Shown piece by piece: positions 41,967-50,277 of a stretch of 64,000 nucleotides of DNA. Made by a program: the position numbers and the translations under genes. Origin of the DNA: Polyangium sp. y55x31 (lineage in GTDB: Bacteria > Myxococcota_A > Polyangia > Polyangiales > Polyangiaceae); NCBI RefSeq assembly GCF_029946505.1, contig NZ_JARZHG010000027.1, positions 91,908 through 155,907 on the forward strand. The letters are read 5' to 3'. Positions within the stretch are counted from its first letter, which is position 1, and every line of letters begins with the position of its first letter. The notes under the pieces were generated by a model. The model saw nothing but the letters and a program-made list of their open reading frames with translations. It ran no database searches and was not told where the DNA came from.

Positions 41967-43595
41967 ATGGTCACCTCTTCATTCGCCTCCGCTCCGCCGC
42001 TGCCGTTCGATGCGTCTGCTTTTTTCGCGCAGTCGAAGGATGTTTGCGTGGTCTACGACGCGGCACGTCGGTTCGTCTATGCGAACACGGCGGCGAGCGC
42101 GCTCTTCGCGTTCGAACCGGAGGCGCTCGTGGGCAAGTCGCCGCGGGATCTTTATGGGGACCGGGCTTCGAGCATCGAGCAGTGCGTGGAGCGCGCGTTT
42201 TCGAGGGTCGAGGTCGTGCAGGTGGTGCACAAGATCCGCGGCGGATCGGGGGAGGTCGTCTACCTCGACACGAGCTACACGCCGATGCGCGGCGCGGATG
42301 GGAGCGTTTCGTTCATCGTGGCGATCGGCCGCGACATGACCGACACCTCGGCGCGCTGGCGCGAGCTCGAGGACACGGTGGCCAGAAGGACGCGGGATCT
42401 CACGGCCATGGAGTCGCGCTTCGACGTGCTGCTCCGGAACCTCCAGATCGGCCTCGTCATCCGCGGTTCGCGGGGAGAAATGCGCTTCGTGAACCGGCGC
42501 GCGCTCGAGCTGCTCGGCCTGACCGAGGCGCAGATGCACGGCCGCGCCCCGTCCGAGCCGGGCTGGACGATGCTCGACGAGAGCGGAAAACCCCTGCCGC
42601 CCGACCAATCCCCCACGGCGCGCGCCTTGTCTTCGGGGCAGTCGGTCTCGTCCACGATCATCGGCATCGATCGGCCCAAGCACGCCGATCGCGTGTGGCT
42701 CCTGGCGAACGTGATGGTGCAGCGCGACCCGGCAGGCGCGGTGGAGCAGTACGTGGTGACGCTCAGCGACGTCACCGAGGCGCAAAAAGCCACGCGCGCG
42801 CTTGCCGAGCGGGAAGAGACGTTCCGCGTCCTCACCGAGACGATCACCGACGTCTTCTGGATGACGAATGCAAATGCAAACGTGCTCGTTTACGTGAGCC
42901 CTGCCTACGAAACCGTGTGGGGACGGCCGCGGTCGGAGCTCTACGAGCAGCGTTTCAATTTCCTCGACGCGATTCACCCCGACGATCGGCCGAGCGTTTT
43001 CGAGGCGCTGCCGCTGCAGGAGCGGGGCGAATACGATGTCGAATATCGGGTCGTGCGGCCGGACGGGACGATTCGCTGGGTTCGGGATCGGGCATTTCCG
43101 GTGAAGGACGCGTCGGGGCAGATCACGCGGGTCGTGGGGCTCGCGACGGACATCACCGAGCAGCGGGCGACGTCGGAGCTCATCCGGCGGCAGGCGGATG
43201 CGCTGAGGGAGCTCTCGACGCCGCTCGTGCCGATCGGCCAAGGCGTGCTCGCGATGCCGATCGTGGGCGTGCTCGATTCGGCGCGGGCGCGGCAGGTTCT
43301 GGAGACGCTGCTCGAAGGGATCGTGGCGCACGCGGCGGAGGTCGTGATCCTCGACGTGACGGGCGTGGGCGTGGTGGATGCGCAGGTCGCGAGCGCGCTC
43401 GTCTCGGCGACGCAGGCGGCGCGGCTGCTCGGCGCGGAGGTGCTGCTCACGGGCCTGCGGCCGGACGTCGCGCACACGATCGTCGGGCTCGGGCTCGATC
43501 TCGGCACGATCGTGACCCGCTCGACGCTGGAGATGGGCATCCGCTGGGCGCTCTCCGAGCGAAAGCGCGGGAAAAACATCCATTCCAGGAAATGA
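41967..43595 (+). CDS. RsbR-like PAS-PAS-PAS-STAS regulator
   Basis: The protein has 542 residues from ATG 41967. Three PAS/PAC units (about 15-125, 145-265, 270-395) carry AIGRDMTDTSA, VTLSDVTEAQKA and GLATDITEQRA endings. A short linker leads to the STAS domain: LSTPLVPIGQGVLAMPIVGV, VILDVTGVGVVDAQVASALV and LRPDVAHTIVGLGLDLG. The Thr205-equivalent of RsbRA is kept (DVAHT); the Thr171 position is Ala (VDAQVA). It is likely a sensor component of a stressosome-like complex, related in its C-terminus to the V4R-STAS pair at 26-29 kb. TACGAT lies six bases before the ATG with no Shine-Dalgarno. Confidence 0.88.
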   Translation: MVTSSFASAPPLPFDASAFFAQSKDVCVVYDAARRFVYANTAASALFAFEPEALVGKSPRDLYGDRASSIEQCVERAFSRVEVVQVVHKIRGGSGEVVYLDTSYTPMRGADGSVSFIVAIGRDMTDTSARWRELEDTVARRTRDLTAMESRFDVLLRNLQIGLVIRGSRGEMRFVNRRALELLGLTEAQMHGRAPSEPGWTMLDESGKPLPPDQSPTARALSSGQSVSSTIIGIDRPKHADRVWLLANVMVQRDPAGAVEQYVVTLSDVTEAQKATRALAEREETFRVLTETITDVFWMTNANANVLVYVSPAYETVWGRPRSELYEQRFNFLDAIHPDDRPSVFEALPLQERGEYDVEYRVVRPDGTIRWVRDRAFPVKDASGQITRVVGLATDITEQRATSELIRRQADALRELSTPLVPIGQGVLAMPIVGVLDSARARQVLETLLEGIVAHAAEVVILDVTGVGVVDAQVASALVSATQAARLLGAEVLLTGLRPDVAHTIVGLGLDLGTIVTRSTLEMGIRWALSERKRGKNIHSRK

Positions 43596-43638
43596 AGGTG
43601 CAGCAGGGGCTCGTGGCTTGCATTAGAATGCTTTTCCG

Positions 43639-44520
43639 ATGAACGACCAAGGGCCCCTGTCCGTTCGGCTCGCGACCTGGAACTGCTTCGGCGCGCCGCA
43701 GAGCCTCGAAGATTTCCTGGAGGGCCGGCCTTTCTGGCCCGAGCGCCTCGGCGCGCCGGCGGTGATCGAGGCGCTCGCGCGCTTCGACATCGTGTGCATC
43801 CAGGAAAATTTCGTGGGCGGGGTGCACGAGCGGCTCGAAGCGTTGCGGGCGGCGGGAGGTTTCTCCGAGCTCTGGCACGATCCGCCGGGTCCCTGCGCGG
43901 CGACCAAGACGCTCGTCGGCGCGGGCCTCGTGATCCTCTCGCGTTTCCCCGTGAAAGCGCGCTTTTTGCGATTGCCGCGCGGCGTGGGGGCGGACGGGTT
44001 CGCGCGGAAGGGCGCCGCGCTCGCGGAGGTGCGATTGCCCGGCGGGCGCGAGCTTTTCCTGGTGAACACGCATTTGCAGGCGGACGACGGGCGCGTGTCG
44101 CCGGAGGAGTGCCTCGCAGTGCGAAAGGCGCAGGTCGAGGCGCTCTGCGACGCGTTGCGGGAGCCGCTCTCGAGCGGCGTGCCCACGGTGCTCTGCGGGG
44201 ATCTGAACGTGCCTTGCGGGACGGGCGAATACGAGGGGCTTTCGCTTCGACTCGGCGAGGGCTTGACGGATCACACGGCGCGCGCGGGCCTCTTGACGTA
44301 CGATACGGAGCAGAACGACGTGGCGCGGGCGTTTCACGAGGGCGGCCCGGAGCGGGCGCTCATCGATTACGTGTGGACGTCGCGGCGGGCCGCGCCGGAG
44401 CGGATCGACATGGAGCTCGTCGCGCCGCTCGGCGAGCTTTCGGGGTGCCCGCCGCAATATGCAGGCCGGGCGTTCGCCTCGGACCATTTCGGCGTGGGCG
44501 TGACGATCAAGATCGATTGA
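43639..44520 (+). CDS. Endonuclease/exonuclease/phosphatase (EEP) family protein
   Basis: The protein has 293 residues from ATG 43639. The DNase I-like fold is marked by LATWNCFG (metal-side Asn), IVCIQENF (catalytic Glu), LVNTHLQADD (His), LCGDLNVP (Asp and Asn), ALIDYVWTS and ASDHFGVGV (final Asp-His). Spacing and RFPVKARF resemble neutral sphingomyelinases and related secreted phosphodiesterases, but no signal peptide is visible, so a cytosolic phosphodiesterase or nuclease is as likely. TAGAAT lies nine bases upstream of the ATG. The 3' end overlaps the Smr gene tail to tail by 14 bases. Confidence 0.85.
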   Translation: MNDQGPLSVRLATWNCFGAPQSLEDFLEGRPFWPERLGAPAVIEALARFDIVCIQENFVGGVHERLEALRAAGGFSELWHDPPGPCAATKTLVGAGLVILSRFPVKARFLRLPRGVGADGFARKGAALAEVRLPGGRELFLVNTHLQADDGRVSPEECLAVRKAQVEALCDALREPLSSGVPTVLCGDLNVPCGTGEYEGLSLRLGEGLTDHTARAGLLTYDTEQNDVARAFHEGGPERALIDYVWTSRRAAPERIDMELVAPLGELSGCPPQYAGRAFASDHFGVGVTIKID

Positions 44521-44890
44521 TACGAAGCCGCGCGATCGTCGCGCCCCAGCCGCCGCGCGTGGCCGGGGCGTCGCGGAACGACGCGACGAGCGGGTGGCGC
44601 GCGAGGATCGATTGCACGACGCGCCGCTGCACGCCCTTGCCGCGGCCGTGAATGAGCCGGACCTCGGGAAAACCCCGCGCGTGGGCCTCGTGCAGGTATT
44701 CCTCGACGACGGAGGGGATGTCGCGGGGCGCGAAGCCGTGCAGGTCGATCGCGTCTTCGATCGGGAGCACGGCGATTGCGTCGGGGTCGGGCAGCGGTTC
44801 GTCGTCCTCGGCCTCTTCGGGCGCGGGCGGCTCTTTCGGTTTTGCCGGGGCGAAGAGGCGCGCGAGGTGGTCGAGGAGGGCGCGGAGCAT
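44507..44890 (-). CDS. Smr domain protein
   Basis: The protein has 127 residues from ATG 44890; a GTG at 44911 would add seven. After a hydrophobic/basic start and an acidic, Pro-rich linker, the Smr domain begins at DAIDLHGFAPRD (DLHG motif). It continues to VRLIHGRGKGVQRRVVQSIL (HGxGxG) and ends in ATIARLRI. This is the short MutS2-like Smr form. Such domains nick or cut nucleic acids, including stalled-ribosome mRNAs in some bacteria. It is a single gene, divergent from the TPR kinase. Confidence 0.85.
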   Translation of the reverse strand: MLRALLDHLARLFAPAKPKEPPAPEEAEDDEPLPDPDAIAVLPIEDAIDLHGFAPRDIPSVVEEYLHEAHARGFPEVRLIHGRGKGVQRRVVQSILARHPLVASFRDAPATRGGWGATIARLRINRS

Positions 44891-44955
44891 GGCCGGGGGA
44901 GAGGGTACCACGTGGACCTGTCGTGGCTGCCTTCGCGCGTGTATCTTCCCGGGGC

Positions 44956-47900
44956 ATGTCGGCGGAGGACGGAGGAGGCGCGGGGATCGGGCACGAGTCG
45001 ACGGTGCCGCTCGTCCTGCCCGGGCCGCCGGCCGAGCGTCGGGGCGTGCCGCCGTCGCTCTCGGAGCGATACCAGGACATCACGTTCGTCGGCGAAGGCG
45101 GGATGGGCACGGTCTACCGCGCCATGGATCCGCGCCTCGGCCGGACCGTGGCGCTCAAGCTCTTGAAGGGCGACGATCCGGAGCTCTGGCGTCGATTCCT
45201 GGGCGAGGCGCGCGCGCAGGCGCGTATTCAGCACGAGCACGTGTGCCGCGTGTACGAGGCCGGGCAGGCGGACGGCGAGCCGTACATCGCGATGCAATTC
45301 ATCGACGGCGAGCCGCTGTCGCGCTGGAAGGATCGGCTGACCGTGGAGCAGCGGGTCAAGCTGATGTGCGAAATCGCGGCGGCGGTGCACGAGGCGCACC
45401 GGCTCGGGATCATCCACCGGGACATCAAGCCGGGGAACATTCTCGTGGAGAAGCGCGAGGACGGCTCGCTGAAGCCATACATCATGGATTTCGGATTGGC
45501 GCGCGAGGTCTCGGACCGCGGACAAACCCGCACGGGCGCGGTGGTCGGGACCCCTGCGTACATGCCGCCGGAGCAGGCAAAAGGGGACGTGCGGGCGATG
45601 GATCGTCGCTCGGACGTGTTTTCGCTGGGGGCGACGTTGTACGACTTGATCGTGGGGCATCCGCCGTTCGTCGCGGAACACCCGTGGAAGCTCTTGATGA
45701 TGGTGGCGTACGAGGACGCGCCGACGATCGGGAGGGTGCAGAAGGGGGTGCCTTCGGAGCTCGAGACGATCGTGATGAAATGCCTCGAGCGGGATCCCGC
45801 GAGGCGATATGATTCGGCGCGGTCGCTCGCGGAGGATTTGCAGCGGTTCCTCGACGGCGAGCCGATCCACGCGAAGCGGGCCTCGGTCGGATACGTCGCC
45901 TGGAAGAAGGCGCGCAAGCACAAGTTGCTCGCGTCGCTCCTGATGCTCGGGGCCGCGTCGTCGCTGGTGTTCGGCGGCGTGTGGGTGCGGGCCCAGCGGC
46001 GAGCGGCGGAGCAGGCGGTGCTCGCGCGGGAGCTCGGCGAGGGCGTGAAGGAAATGGAGCTGTTCCTGCGGGCGGCGTATGCGTATCCGCTGCACGACGT
46101 GGAGCGGGAGAGGGACATGGTGCGCGCGCGGCTCGCGGAGATCGAAGCGCGCATGGCGGCCGCGGGAGAGGTGGGGGAGGGGCCGGGGCATTACGCGATC
46201 GGGCGCGGGTACCTCGCGCTCGGGGATCCGGAGGGGGCGCGGGAGCATCTGGAGAAGGCGACCGCGGCGGGGTATTCGTCGGCGGATTTGCAGTATGCGC
46301 TCGGGCGGGCGATCGGCGAGATCTACCAGCAGGCGCTCGCCGAGACGCGGCGGATCACGAACGAGGAGGAGCGGAAGAAGAAGGTCGCGGAGCTGGAAAG
46401 GGATCTGCGGGATCCGGCGCTCGGGCATTTGCGAGCGGCGATGGGGGCGCGGATCGAGGTGCCGGCGTATGCGGAGGGGCTCCTCGCGCTGTACGAGGGG
46501 AAAAACGAGGAGGCCGCCGCGAAGGCGCGGGAGGCATTCGAGAAGGCGCCGTGGATGCACGAGGCGAGGAAGCTCGAAGGGGACGCGCTGTTCGCCGAGG
46601 GGAGCAAGTATCGGCACGACGCGGCGTTCGATTTCGAGAAGATGAAATCGTACTTCGAGCCGGCGGCGCGGGCCTATGCGGCCGCGTCGAACATGGGGCG
46701 CAGTGATCCGGAGGTGCACCGGGCGGAGTGTGAGCTGTGGGAGAAGTGGGGGTGGGCGGCGCTGAACAGCAGCACGGACAGGCAGGTCCCGTTCGAGGCC
46801 GGCGTCGAGGCTTGCAACAGGGCCGTGCAGGCGAGCAGCAGGGATGGGCGGTCGCTCGTGCAACGCGCGTTGTTCCTCGTCGCGCGCGCCAATGCCGTAT
46901 CCGGCAGCAATGCCAAGGATTCGTCGCTGAGCACCGCCCGGGCCGCGGTCGACGCTGCCGAGGAGGCCCTGCGCGCTCGCCCGCAAGACGTGATGGCTCG
47001 ATATGCGGTCGCCACGGCTTTGCACGAGCGCGCGAAGCTCCTCGAGACCCTGGGTCAGGACGTGCCCATCGACGACGTCATCCAGGCCTATGTGCGCGTC
47101 CAGGAGCTCGATCCGTTGTTCACCTGGTCGTACAACGAGCTCGGGCAAGTGTACATCCTCGCCTCCGATATCGACCGCCGAAAAGGCCGGAATGCCACGG
47201 GCGCGCTGGAGAACGCGCGGCGACAGTTCGAGCGCGCTCGGGCGCTCGATCCCGGGTTCTCGATTCCGGCATTCATGCTCGTGGAGGTGCTCGCGATGCT
47301 CGTGGACAACAGCCTCGAGCGGGGGGAGGCCGCCGACGCGCACGTGAAGGCCGCGCTCGACGCCTTGGCTGCCCTCGACGAGCGAAGCGCCGTCGATCCG
47401 TGGCGCACGGCTTACTGGAAGGCGCGCACGTACCGGATCGTCGGTGGTCACGAGCTGGCCGTCGGCCGCGACCCGCGGCGATTCACCCAGTCCGCCATGG
47501 ATGCCATTCGTACTTTCGCGGGGCCATCACCGAAGGAGGTGTTTTTCCTCGTCGAGGCGGCGAAGTCCCGGCAGGTGGAGGCGGAGCAATGGCTGCGCGA
47601 AGGCCTCGATCCGAGCCCTCTTCTCGCGGAGGCACGGCGGTGGGTAGGGGACGCGGCGGCGATCAATGGCGGAACGAACATGGCGTGGCGTATCCTCGAC
47701 GCACGCATTCAGATCTTGGCCATCCGCGCGGAAATGCGGCGCGGCAGCGCGACCGCGTCGAGCTTCGAGACCGCTCTCGCGATCATGGCCCCGGTCCTGG
47801 AGGAGGCGAAAGCGCAACCCACGCCCTATCAGGTCATGAGCGAGGTGCTCGGTTTGCGAGCGCAATGGTCGGCGAGGGCCGGCCGGAGCTTTCAGGCAGA

Positions 47901-48141
47901 TCTCGCCGAAGGGCTTCGCATGGCAGAAAAGGCGCTCGCCAAGAATCCGCACATGGCAACGGCGCTGGCCGCGACGGGGCAGCTCCACCTCGTGCAGGCA
48001 CGTGCGTCGCAGGTCGAGACGGAACGGGTGGAGGCCGCGCGCCGCGCGAAGGAGGCCTTCGACGCGGCGCTCCGGGAGAACGCGCTCCTCGCGCGAAAGT
48101 ACGAGGAGGAGCTGAAGGAGATCGCGGCACTCCTGCGGTGA
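44956..48141 (+). CDS. Ser/Thr protein kinase with TPR-like helical periplasmic or cytoplasmic region
   Basis: The protein has 1061 residues from ATG 44956. The kinase domain (about 38-305) has VGEGGMGTVYRA, Lys68 in VALKLLK, HRDIKPGN (Asp156), DFG at 178-180 and GTPAYMPPEQ. A membrane helix lies at about 323-345. The remaining 700 residues are all-helical with TPR-like repeats, for example YAIGRGYLALGDPEGAREHLE and YNELGQVYILASDI. If the helix spans the membrane, this region is periplasmic and could sense proteins there. The 3' part has slightly lower G+C than its surroundings. A hairpin follows the stop, then a sigma-54-type promoter and two lipoprotein genes. Confidence 0.92.
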   Translation: MSAEDGGGAGIGHESTVPLVLPGPPAERRGVPPSLSERYQDITFVGEGGMGTVYRAMDPRLGRTVALKLLKGDDPELWRRFLGEARAQARIQHEHVCRVYEAGQADGEPYIAMQFIDGEPLSRWKDRLTVEQRVKLMCEIAAAVHEAHRLGIIHRDIKPGNILVEKREDGSLKPYIMDFGLAREVSDRGQTRTGAVVGTPAYMPPEQAKGDVRAMDRRSDVFSLGATLYDLIVGHPPFVAEHPWKLLMMVAYEDAPTIGRVQKGVPSELETIVMKCLERDPARRYDSARSLAEDLQRFLDGEPIHAKRASVGYVAWKKARKHKLLASLLMLGAASSLVFGGVWVRAQRRAAEQAVLARELGEGVKEMELFLRAAYAYPLHDVERERDMVRARLAEIEARMAAAGEVGEGPGHYAIGRGYLALGDPEGAREHLEKATAAGYSSADLQYALGRAIGEIYQQALAETRRITNEEERKKKVAELERDLRDPALGHLRAAMGARIEVPAYAEGLLALYEGKNEEAAAKAREAFEKAPWMHEARKLEGDALFAEGSKYRHDAAFDFEKMKSYFEPAARAYAAASNMGRSDPEVHRAECELWEKWGWAALNSSTDRQVPFEAGVEACNRAVQASSRDGRSLVQRALFLVARANAVSGSNAKDSSLSTARAAVDAAEEALRARPQDVMARYAVATALHERAKLLETLGQDVPIDDVIQAYVRVQELDPLFTWSYNELGQVYILASDIDRRKGRNATGALENARRQFERARALDPGFSIPAFMLVEVLAMLVDNSLERGEAADAHVKAALDALAALDERSAVDPWRTAYWKARTYRIVGGHELAVGRDPRRFTQSAMDAIRTFAGPSPKEVFFLVEAAKSRQVEAEQWLREGLDPSPLLAEARRWVGDAAAINGGTNMAWRILDARIQILAIRAEMRRGSATASSFETALAIMAPVLEEAKAQPTPYQVMSEVLGLRAQWSARAGRSFQADLAEGLRMAEKALAKNPHMATALAATGQLHLVQARASQVETERVEAARRAKEAFDAALRENALLARKYEEELKEIAALLR

Positions 48142-48144
48142 ACG

Positions 48145-48159
48145 TCGCCCGCGGGGCGA
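48145..48159 (+). terminator. Hairpin TCGCCC-GCG-GGGCGA after the kinase gene
   Basis: A six-base-pair GC stem with a three-base loop begins four bases after the stop codon. It is short and without a T-tract, so the call is tentative. Confidence 0.4.
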
Positions 48160-48265
48160 GGTGCATGCCGTGGCCCGCACCGCCTGCAGGGAGCTCCCCG
48201 CAGACGTCTCCGGCGTGGAAGCGAGAAACCCTCGAAACGTCGCGCATGTGCCGGGTCGGGGGACG

Positions 48266-48281
48266 TGGCACGAGTCGTGCT
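48266..48281 (+). promoter_or_regulatory. Sigma-54 -24/-12 promoter of lipoprotein gene 1
   Basis: TGGCACGAGTCGTGCT has a perfect TGGCACG -24 box, a four-base spacer and GTGCT as -12 box, with exactly ten bases between GG and GC. The predicted start of transcription is near 48292, 28 bases before the GTG start and 15 before GGAGGAGAG. The overlapping repeat GCACGA-G-TCGTGC (48268-48280) adds symmetry that could also bind a repressor. Confidence 0.62.
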
Positions 48282-48319
48282 ATCCGTTTGCTGCATCATT
48301 CTTGGCGGAGGAGAGACCC

Positions 48320-49174
48320 GTGCTGAAGTCGCATAGCTTTTCCTTTTTCGTGGTTGCTGCCGGCGTTGCCTTCGTGGGTTGCGCGTCGCCCGAGGTGGAG
48401 AACCCGTTTGGCGCCGACGATTTCGAGGTTGGCCTGGAGACGCAGGACCCCGGCGACCCCGACACCAGGCCGCCGGGCAGCAGCAACCCGCTCTGGCCCG
48501 GTTGCTTCTGGAACACCAACGTCCAGGCGGCTTACCGGCTCTACGCGCAAAAGCCGCTCTACGTGGACGGGCACGGCAACCTCCCCGAGAACCCGCACCT
48601 CGACCAGGTCTCGGCGACGTGCAGGGGTCAGGCCCTCAAATTCCTCGCCCGGTGCGCATTGCCCGAGGGCTCCATCATGCGGGACCCGGCGACCAACGTC
48701 GTGTACCGCGGCTGGCTCGGCCTCGCGGATCAATGGAAGACGGAGGTGCTGAGCAGCGACAACCAGTGGTGGGTCACGTCTTGCCTGCTCGAGCACCTCA
48801 ATGGGTACGGGATCGAGGTCCCCATTCTGCTCCAGGGAGCGCGCACGGAGCTCCAGCCGACCGCGGCGCAGATCTCGGAGTTTCAGGTGCCGGAGTCGCG
48901 CGCGTGGGGGAACCTGTTCGCGCCGAATTTTGTCGCCAACGTATGTTACTTCACGAACATGGCGACGGGTTGTTTGGTGGAACAATTGCTCGACGAGCGC
49001 ATTTGCGATTCGAGCCCGCTCTGCAATCTCAACATCGTGGGGAACTGCAACACGGCGTGCTTCTACAATATACTCGCCGGCTATTTGCAATGCGGTTCGT
49101 CGGGGAACAAGCACATCAGCGTGCGCGTGAAGGATTATGACTGGTACGGCTACGACTGCGTCATCCCCGAGTGA
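48320..49174 (+). CDS. Cysteine-rich lipoprotein, myxobacterial family (paralogue 1)
   Basis: The protein has 284 residues from GTG 48320, five bases after GGAGGAGAG. The signal ends in AFVGC (Cys19), followed by an acidic/Pro linker with RPPGSSNP. The mature domain has paired Cys: CFWNTNVQAAYRLYAQ, SATCRGQALKFLARCALPEG, RGWLGLADQW, WWVTSCLLEHLNGYG and VPILLQGART. A distal block NVCYFTNM, GCLVEQ, ERICDSSPLCN, GNCNTACFYN and LQCGSSGNKH follows. I know of similar unannotated myxobacterial proteins with the W-x-TxCLLxxxNxxG-x-VPI core, but no function. The second copy lies 182 bases downstream with the same Cys order. Confidence 0.83.
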   Translation: MLKSHSFSFFVVAAGVAFVGCASPEVENPFGADDFEVGLETQDPGDPDTRPPGSSNPLWPGCFWNTNVQAAYRLYAQKPLYVDGHGNLPENPHLDQVSATCRGQALKFLARCALPEGSIMRDPATNVVYRGWLGLADQWKTEVLSSDNQWWVTSCLLEHLNGYGIEVPILLQGARTELQPTAAQISEFQVPESRAWGNLFAPNFVANVCYFTNMATGCLVEQLLDERICDSSPLCNLNIVGNCNTACFYNILAGYLQCGSSGNKHISVRVKDYDWYGYDCVIPE

Positions 49175-49193
49175 GGCGTCCTGCGTGCCATGA

Positions 49194-49205
49194 CCCCCGC
49201 GGGGG
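49194..49205 (+). terminator. GC palindrome CCCCCGCGGGGG between the two lipoprotein genes
   Basis: A 12-base perfect palindrome, flanked by TGA and GGTGA, lies 20 bases after the stop of paralogue 1. It may end transcription before the separate promoter of paralogue 2. The evidence is only its position and symmetry. Confidence 0.33.
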
Positions 49206-49310
49206 GGTGATGGCGCGCGCCTGCACCTGCTGCATGCCGCCCCCCGCAGTTGCCCGTCCCGGGGCGCGAGCGGGGGTCAAAAACATGCTGTTTCGGGGGG
49301 GCGTGTGTGT

Positions 49311-49326
49311 TGGCCCGACCTGTGCA
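49311..49326 (+). promoter_or_regulatory. Sigma-54 -24/-12 promoter of lipoprotein gene 2
   Basis: TGGCCCGACCTGTGCA keeps GG and GC ten bases apart, with TGGCCCG as -24 box and GTGCA as -12 box. It shares the unusual GTGC form of the -12 box with the promoter of paralogue 1. The predicted transcription start is near 49337, 20 bases before the ATG and just before the GAGGAGG ribosome-binding site. Confidence 0.57.
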
Positions 49327-49356
49327 GTACCTCCGCGTCGACACGAGGAGGTCCCC

Positions 49357-50217
49357 ATGTTCGCATTCGCAGCACGTTCCTTTGCCGGTCTGACCATCCT
49401 GGCGTTCGTCGTTGCCTCCGGCTGCGCCGGAGCCGAGGCCAATAACCCGGTCGAAGGTAACGACATCGTCGTGCACTTCGACACGCTGGAGGACGGCGAT
49501 CCGCCGGACAGGCCGCCGGGCAGCAGCAACCCGTTCGATCCCGTCTGCTTCTGGAACCCCGACATCCAGGCGGCATATCGACTCTTCGCGCAAACGCCGC
49601 TGTCCGCGGATGCGCAGGGCACGCTCCCCCAAAACCCGCACCTCGATCAGGCCTCGGCCACGTGCAGGGCGCAGGCCCTCAAGTTCCTCGCCCGGTGCGC
49701 ATTGCCCGAGGGCGCGGCGATGACGGATCCGGAGACCGGCGTCATGTACCGGGGTTGGCTCGGCCTCGCGGCTCAGTGGAGGACACAGCCGCTGAGCAGC
49801 AACAATCAATGGTGGGTCACGTCTTGCTTGCTCGACCACCTCAATGGATACGGCGTCGTGGTCCCCATCCTCCTCGAGGGAGCGCGCGCGGAGCTCCAGC
49901 CGACCGCGGAGCAGAGCGCCGCATTTCCGGTGGCGGAGTCGCGCACGTGGGGGAACCTGTTCGCGCCGAATTTCGTCGCCAATGTCTGTTATTTCGAGGA
50001 CATGGCGAATGCTTGTAACGTGGAGCAAGTGCTCGGCGAGCGCATCTGCGACACGAGCCCGTATTGTAGCCTCAACCTCGTGGGGAGCTGCGACTCCGCG
50101 TGCACCTACAACATCCTCAGCGGCGTCTTGCAATGTGGTTCGGCGGGGAACAAGCACATCATCAGGCACGTGAAGGATTACGACTTGTACGGCTCCGATT
50201 GCGGAAGCTTGGAGTGA
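49357..50217 (+). CDS. Cysteine-rich lipoprotein, myxobacterial family (paralogue 2)
   Basis: The protein has 286 residues from ATG 49357, six bases after GAGGAGG. The signal ends in VASGC (Cys22), then a linker with RPPGSSNP. The mature part aligns along its whole length with paralogue 1: CFWNPDIQAAYRLFAQ, SATCRAQALKFLARCALPEG, RGWLGLAAQW, WWVTSCLLDHLNGYG, VPILLEGARAEL, NVCYFEDM, ERICDTSPYCS, GSCDSACTYN and LQCGSAGNKH. Cys positions of the mature domain are conserved, which supports structural disulphides. The pair arose by tandem duplication and keeps separate sigma-54-like promoters, suggesting co-regulation with independent dosage. No enzyme motif is visible. Confidence 0.83.
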   Translation: MFAFAARSFAGLTILAFVVASGCAGAEANNPVEGNDIVVHFDTLEDGDPPDRPPGSSNPFDPVCFWNPDIQAAYRLFAQTPLSADAQGTLPQNPHLDQASATCRAQALKFLARCALPEGAAMTDPETGVMYRGWLGLAAQWRTQPLSSNNQWWVTSCLLDHLNGYGVVVPILLEGARAELQPTAEQSAAFPVAESRTWGNLFAPNFVANVCYFEDMANACNVEQVLGERICDTSPYCSLNLVGSCDSACTYNILSGVLQCGSAGNKHIIRHVKDYDLYGSDCGSLE

Positions 50218-50277
50218 GCCCTGATCGAGCGCCCGTCTCGGGTCGACGTCGTTTTTCCTAAGGGAAAGGCTCGTTTT

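Noticed and set aside
48320..50217. Lipoprotein pair considered as ADYC-domain proteins
   Set aside because: The length and Cys richness fit, but no ADYC motif is present in either copy, so the family is left unnamed.
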